A stretch of DNA of 17,120 nt from Opitutia bacterium UBA6410 (GTDB lineage Bacteria; Verrucomicrobiota; Verrucomicrobiia; Opitutales; Intestinicryptomonadaceae): NCBI GenBank assembly GCA_002437405.1, contig DJPO01000030.1, positions 1 through 17,120 on the forward strand. Direction: 5' to 3'. The notes under the pieces were generated by a model. That model ran no database searches, had not been told where the DNA came from, and saw only the letters and a program-made list of their open reading frames with translations. This document shows, one piece after another, positions 13,887-17,120 of this stretch. How positions within the stretch are numbered: position 1 is the stretch's first letter; every line of letters begins with the position of its first letter. The translations under genes were made by a program, and so were the position numbers.

Positions 13887-15011
13887 ATGGAAAACAAAGA
13901 ACTTGAAATTATGCAAGTATCGGGGATTTTCGCCCCGACGACCAACAACAACGGCGTTCTGCTCGACCCGAAACGCTGCGGCAAAATGCGCAATACCGAC
14001 CCGTACGTCCCCAAGGAACTCGTCCAGCGTTTCAACGTAAAAAAGGGACAATTCATAGTCGCCAAAGCCCACAAAGCGGGCGGACACCCCAACCCGAAAG
14101 TCAGATTCATCGAGACAATCGACGGACTCCCCTGCTCCGAACGCAGGCGCGTCCAAAGCTTCCAAAACCTCACGACAATCGCCCCCGAGGAAAAGCTGAA
14201 CCTCGAGACCAAGGACGAAAAAATGAGCGCGCGCATAATGGACATTTTCTGCCCGATAGGCAAAGGCACACGCGGGCTGATTGTCGCCCCGCCGCGCACG
14301 GGCAAGACTACCCTTTTGAAGGACATCGCCTACGGCATCACCGCCAACCACCCCGAATGCCACCTGATGGTTCTGCTCGTAGACGAACGCCCCGAAGAAG
14401 TCACCGACTTCAAAATGGATTTGCCAAACGCCGAAATCTACGCGTCCTCCAACGACGAAAATATCGACACGCATATACGCATCGCCGACCTCGCACTCGA
14501 ACGCGCAAAACACTTGGTTGAAGTCGGCAAAGACGTCGTGCTTTTGATGGACTCCATCACCCGCCTTTCCCGCGCCCACAATTCGGCAAAAGGCGGCGGC
14601 GGGCGCACGATGACGGGCGGGCTGGACATTCGCGCGCTGGAGCGTCCGCGCCAGATTTTCTCGGCTGCGAGAAACACCGAGGAGGCTGGCAGCCTAACGA
14701 TAATCGCAACCGCCCTAATCGAGACGGGCTCGAGAATGGACGACCTGATTTTTCAGGAATTCAAGGGAACGGGAAATATGGAAATGGTGCTCGACAGGAA
14801 AGTCGCCGAACTGCGCATCTGGCCTGCAATAAACCTCGCGGCATCGGGAACGCGGCGCGAAGAGCTTTTGCTGTCGGCAAAGGAGCTCGAAGCGGCGTCG
14901 TTTTTAAGGCGCGCAATGGCGGGCTCGAAAGTCGAAGACGCCGCCGAAACGCTAATCGAAAGAATGGGGCAGACGAAAACAAACGCGGAATTTCTGTCGC
15001 TGATTCTTTAA
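13887..15011 (+). CDS. rho: Transcription termination factor Rho (short form)
   Basis: Rho is the hexameric RNA helicase that ends transcription of untranslated RNA. The 374 residues compare with 419 in Escherichia coli. The RNA-binding OB fold covers about 5-105 and the RecA-type ATPase 110-374. Motifs: Walker A region LIVAPPRTGKTTLLKD (131-146), VLLVDERPEEVTD (162-174), Walker B VVLLMDSITRL (217-227), Q-loop region GGGGRTMTGGLD (236-247), and R-loop with FKGTGNMEMVLDRK (292-305), ending in GTRREELLL. Catalytic and RNA-translocation loops are intact. Two features are odd: the N-terminal helical Rho_N domain is absent, and the GFGF-type RNA-binding motif near the start of the OB fold reads VSGIFAPT (11-18). 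The frame is open up to 13506, but this upstream part overlaps exbD and has no Rho_N similarity, so ATG 13887 is chosen. It has no good Shine-Dalgarno sequence. Confidence 0.96.
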   Translation: MENKELEIMQVSGIFAPTTNNNGVLLDPKRCGKMRNTDPYVPKELVQRFNVKKGQFIVAKAHKAGGHPNPKVRFIETIDGLPCSERRRVQSFQNLTTIAPEEKLNLETKDEKMSARIMDIFCPIGKGTRGLIVAPPRTGKTTLLKDIAYGITANHPECHLMVLLVDERPEEVTDFKMDLPNAEIYASSNDENIDTHIRIADLALERAKHLVEVGKDVVLLMDSITRLSRAHNSAKGGGGRTMTGGLDIRALERPRQIFSAARNTEEAGSLTIIATALIETGSRMDDLIFQEFKGTGNMEMVLDRKVAELRIWPAINLAASGTRREELLLSAKELEAASFLRRAMAGSKVEDAAETLIERMGQTKTNAEFLSLIL

Positions 15012-15053
15012 TAAAAACCCGCGATTTCCGTATTTCACAGCGTTTCAACGCAC

Positions 15054-15088
15054 AAAAAAAGGCGAAGTCAAAAAACTTCGCCTTTTTT
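15054..15088. terminator. Bidirectional intrinsic terminator between rho and thrS
   Basis: GGCGAAGT (15061-15068) and ACTTCGCC (15075-15082) form a perfect 8-bp stem with a 6-base loop, flanked by seven A on the left and six T on the right. It is therefore a hairpin plus U-tract on both strands. It lies between the convergent rho (stop 15011) and thrS (stop 15106) and serves both. Confidence 0.93.
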
Positions 15089-15105
15089 GTTTTGCGGATT
15101 TTTTA

Positions 15106-16938
15106 TTATGCGCCGAATTTGTCGGGGAGGACGCGGTTCTTGGCGTCCTGCAAAATCAACGCTTCCGCTTCGTCGATTGTGCGCGTGCCTTCGAATTCCT
15201 TGCGGATTCGGCTTCTGACGGAAACCATCGAAGCTTCCGCTTCCTTGCGCCCGACGACGAACATATGCGGCACTCTTTCCGTTTCCGCCTTGCGGATTTT
15301 TGCCCCGAGCTTTTCGCTCGACGCGTCGATTCCAACTCTCACGCCGTCGTCGCGCAACTTCGCGTAAAGCTTGTCGGCGTATTCCATAACGTCTTCGCCG
15401 AGGGGAATTATGCGGACTTGTTCGGGCGCGAGCCACGTCGGGAAATTCCCCGCGAAGTGCTCGATGAGAACGCCCGTGAAGCGTTCGAGCGAGCCGAAGG
15501 GTGCGCGGTGGATCATAATCGGGCGGTGGGGCTTGTTGTCCTGTCCGATATAGGAAAGGTCGAAACGTTCGGGCAGATTGTAGTCAACCTGCACAGTGCC
15601 GAGTTGCCATTCGCGCCCGATAACGTCCTTTACGACAAAGTCGATTTTGGGGCCGTAGAAAGCCGCTTCGCCGATTTCCTCGGTGAACGGAACGCCCAAG
15701 CCGCGGGCTGCCTTGCGAATTGCGGCTTCGCTCTTTTCCCAGTTCGCTTCGTCGCCGACGTACTTGTCGCTGGCGGGGTCGCGGAGGGATATGCGGACGC
15801 GGTATTCGTTCATACCGATTGTCTTGAAGACCGCCTTGACGAGGTCGAGGCAGCCCTGAATTTCGGAGTCGAGCTGTTCGGGCGTGCAGAAGATGTGGGC
15901 GTCGTCTTGGGTGAAGCCGCGCACGCGTGTCATACCGTTAAGTTCGCCCGACTGTTCCCAGCGATAGACGTTGCCGAATTCCGCCAAGCGGACGGGCAAA
16001 TCGCGGTAGGAATGGGGGTCGCTCTTATAAATTTCGACGTGGAAGGGGCAATTCATCGGCTTCAAAAGGAAGCCTTCGACATCGCCGTTTTCGACGCGCT
16101 TTTCATATTCGGCAACGTCGATGTGTTCTTCCGCCATTTTCGCGAGGGCGTCGCGCTCGACAATCGGAACGAACTGGGAATCCTTGTAATAGGGGAAGTG
16201 TCCGCTGGTTCTGAAGAGTCCGAGTTTGCCAATGTGGGGCGTGAAAACCTGCTGATACCCCTGCTTGCGCAGAAGTTCGAGAATGAAATCCTGAAGCGAC
16301 TGGCGCAGAATCGCGCCCTTGGGCTTCCAGAGGATAAGCCCCTGCCCGACTCTGTCTACGATTGTAAAAAGCCCGAGCTCCTTGCCGAGTTTGCGGTGGT
16401 CGCGCAGCTTGGCTTCCTCCATTTGGGCGAGGTATTTTTCGAGTTCCTCTTTGCTGGCGAAAGCCGTGCCGTATATGCGCTGGAGCTGCTTGTTGTTTTC
16501 GTCGCCGCGGTGGTACGCGCCCGCAACGGACAGAAGTTTGAAAGCCTTGATGCGTTTTGTGTAGTCGACGTGGGGCCCCGCGCAGAGGTCGCAAAATTCG
16601 CCGTTTTTGTACATCGTGATTTTTTCGCCTTCGGGAATGTCGGCGAGTCTGCCGAGCTTGAACTGCGCCTGACCCGATTCTTCGATAGCCTTTTTGGCGG
16701 CGTCGCGGTCGAGTTCGATGCGTTCGAACTTCTGGTTTTCGGCGATGATTTTCTTCATTTCAGCCTCGATATTGGCGAGGTCTTCAGCCGTAAACTTGTG
16801 GGGCAAATCGAAGTCGTAATAAAAGCCTGTTTCGGTCGCGGGGCCGATGTCGAGTTTTGCGTCGGGGAAGAGGCGCAAAACGGCTGTCGCGAGAACGTGG
16901 GAGGCGCTATGCCTAATTTTAAGTAAATCTTCGTTCAT
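15106..16938 (-). CDS. thrS: Threonyl-tRNA synthetase, lacking the TGS domain
   Basis: Charges tRNA-Thr with threonine in the cytoplasm and clears mischarged serine. The 610 residues begin directly with the editing (second additional) domain: RHSASHVL gives the paired His10 and His14, and CDLCAGPH gives Cys119 and His123. The class II catalytic core follows: AEFGNVYRWEQSGELNG (319-335) as motif 2, zinc ligands Cys297 (KPMNCPFH), His348 (TQDDAHIF) and His477 (MIHRAPFGS), the last in motif 3 with GSLERFTGVL. The anticodon-binding domain is at about 500-610 (FPTWLAPEQVRI). The N-terminal TGS domain (about 60 residues in Escherichia coli) is missing, a variation known in some bacteria. The start at ATG 16938 is supported by AAGGA four bases upstream on the minus strand. 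infC and rpmI, frequent neighbours, are not seen. Confidence 0.97.
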   Translation of the reverse strand: MNEDLLKIRHSASHVLATAVLRLFPDAKLDIGPATETGFYYDFDLPHKFTAEDLANIEAEMKKIIAENQKFERIELDRDAAKKAIEESGQAQFKLGRLADIPEGEKITMYKNGEFCDLCAGPHVDYTKRIKAFKLLSVAGAYHRGDENNKQLQRIYGTAFASKEELEKYLAQMEEAKLRDHRKLGKELGLFTIVDRVGQGLILWKPKGAILRQSLQDFILELLRKQGYQQVFTPHIGKLGLFRTSGHFPYYKDSQFVPIVERDALAKMAEEHIDVAEYEKRVENGDVEGFLLKPMNCPFHVEIYKSDPHSYRDLPVRLAEFGNVYRWEQSGELNGMTRVRGFTQDDAHIFCTPEQLDSEIQGCLDLVKAVFKTIGMNEYRVRISLRDPASDKYVGDEANWEKSEAAIRKAARGLGVPFTEEIGEAAFYGPKIDFVVKDVIGREWQLGTVQVDYNLPERFDLSYIGQDNKPHRPIMIHRAPFGSLERFTGVLIEHFAGNFPTWLAPEQVRIIPLGEDVMEYADKLYAKLRDDGVRVGIDASSEKLGAKIRKAETERVPHMFVVGRKEAEASMVSVRSRIRKEFEGTRTIDEAEALILQDAKNRVLPDKFGA

Positions 16939-16982
16939 ATGATCCTTTACTCACTAAAAAATAAGGTGATTTTGGATTTACG

Positions 16983-17110
16983 GTCAAAAAAGTAAAGACT
17001 TTTTTGACTATGAGACTATAATACAGCAAAATTGCTTCGCAATTTTGCGCGGTGATTTTTAGATAGGGGGTCTTGCCCCCTTCGGAAAAATTGACGTTGT
17101 CAATTTTTCC
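16983..17110. repeat. Array of four perfect hairpins upstream of thrS
   Basis: Four inverted repeats follow one another: GTCAAAAAAGT with ACTTTTTTGAC (16983-17008, 11 bp, loop 4); GCAAAATTGC with GCAATTTTGC (17026-17048, 10 bp, loop 3); AGGGGG with CCCCCT (17065-17081, 6 bp, loop 5); and GGAAAAATTGAC with GTCAATTTTTCC (17084-17110, 12 bp, loop 3). All stems are perfect. None is followed by a clear U-tract on either strand, so they do not look like ordinary terminators. A second run ACCCCC at 17112-17117 could pair with GGGGGT at 17066-17071 instead of the third stem. The block runs close to the window edge and may continue. Confidence 0.75.
17015..17042 (-). promoter_or_regulatory. Possible promoter for thrS
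   Basis: On the minus strand TTGCGA (plus 17037-17042) and TATAGT (plus 17015-17020) are spaced by 16 bases, a fair match to the vegetative promoter consensus. It would start a leader of about 70 bases that contains the hairpin at 16983-17008 before thrS. The -35 element overlaps a perfect hairpin, so chance A/T-richness cannot be excluded. A perfect TATAAT on the plus strand at 17017-17022 has no matching -35 element. Confidence 0.35.
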
Positions 17111-17120
17111 TACCCCCGCT

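Noticed and set aside
15265..16926. 553-codon plus-strand frame antisense to thrS
   Set aside because: thrS is complete and conserved; the antisense frame is Phe, Val and Glu rich from complementing its codons and has no domain.
16983..17110. Hairpin array as a CRISPR array or a T-box leader
   Set aside because: The hairpins differ in sequence and there are no regular repeats with spacers. No T-box sequence or specifier loop with a Thr codon is evident.

Overview
This 17.1 kb window looks like ordinary chromosome of a Gram-negative bacterium. It is most likely a member of the PVC group, probably Verrucomicrobiota of the Opitutae type. The reasons are a secreted 3-keto-disaccharide hydrolase-like (DUF1080) protein, a PhoD-like protein whose conserved blocks resemble those I know from that phylum, ExbB/ExbD, Gram-negative style lipoproteins and signal peptides, and frequent ATGA overlaps. 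Start sites are often A-rich with a weak Shine-Dalgarno sequence. The phylum assignment is inference; the window has no rRNA or other decisive marker. I see no phage, insertion sequence, CRISPR array, tRNA or rRNA.

Layout. Positions 1-201 are non-coding and hold a long imperfect palindrome (about 17-145). A tightly packed plus-strand cluster follows (about 202-6442): an acidic protein of unknown function, a secreted PhoD-like protein that has lost its metal-binding motifs, a SulP anion transporter with a STAS domain, the 23S rRNA methyltransferase RlmH, a secreted protein of unknown function and a secreted DUF1080 protein. Convergent to it on the minus strand is a full-length glnD (6554-9223), the PII uridylyltransferase of nitrogen control. 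Divergent from glnD is a membrane-anchored coiled-coil LysM protein (9328-9945) with its own terminator. Next, on the minus strand, are an MFS exporter (10095-11462) and, upstream of it, a small lipoprotein (11520-12002), with a strong intrinsic terminator between them.

Divergent from the lipoprotein is the plus-strand run leuD, exbB-like, exbD-like (12138-13701), all joined by 4-base overlaps. After a 185-base leader comes rho (13887-15011). The Rho protein is short and starts directly at its RNA-binding domain. A bidirectional terminator separates rho from the convergent thrS (15106-16938), whose product lacks the usual N-terminal TGS domain. The last 180 bases, upstream of thrS, hold four consecutive perfect hairpins.

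Taken together, this is core metabolism and information processing (leucine synthesis, nitrogen sensing, transcription termination, threonyl-tRNA charging, rRNA modification) plus envelope functions (SulP and MFS transport, ExbBD energisation, LysM, secreted proteins). No complete new system is evident. The points most worth a second look are the PhoD-like pseudo-enzyme, the minimal Rho, the palindrome at the left edge and the hairpin array upstream of thrS.
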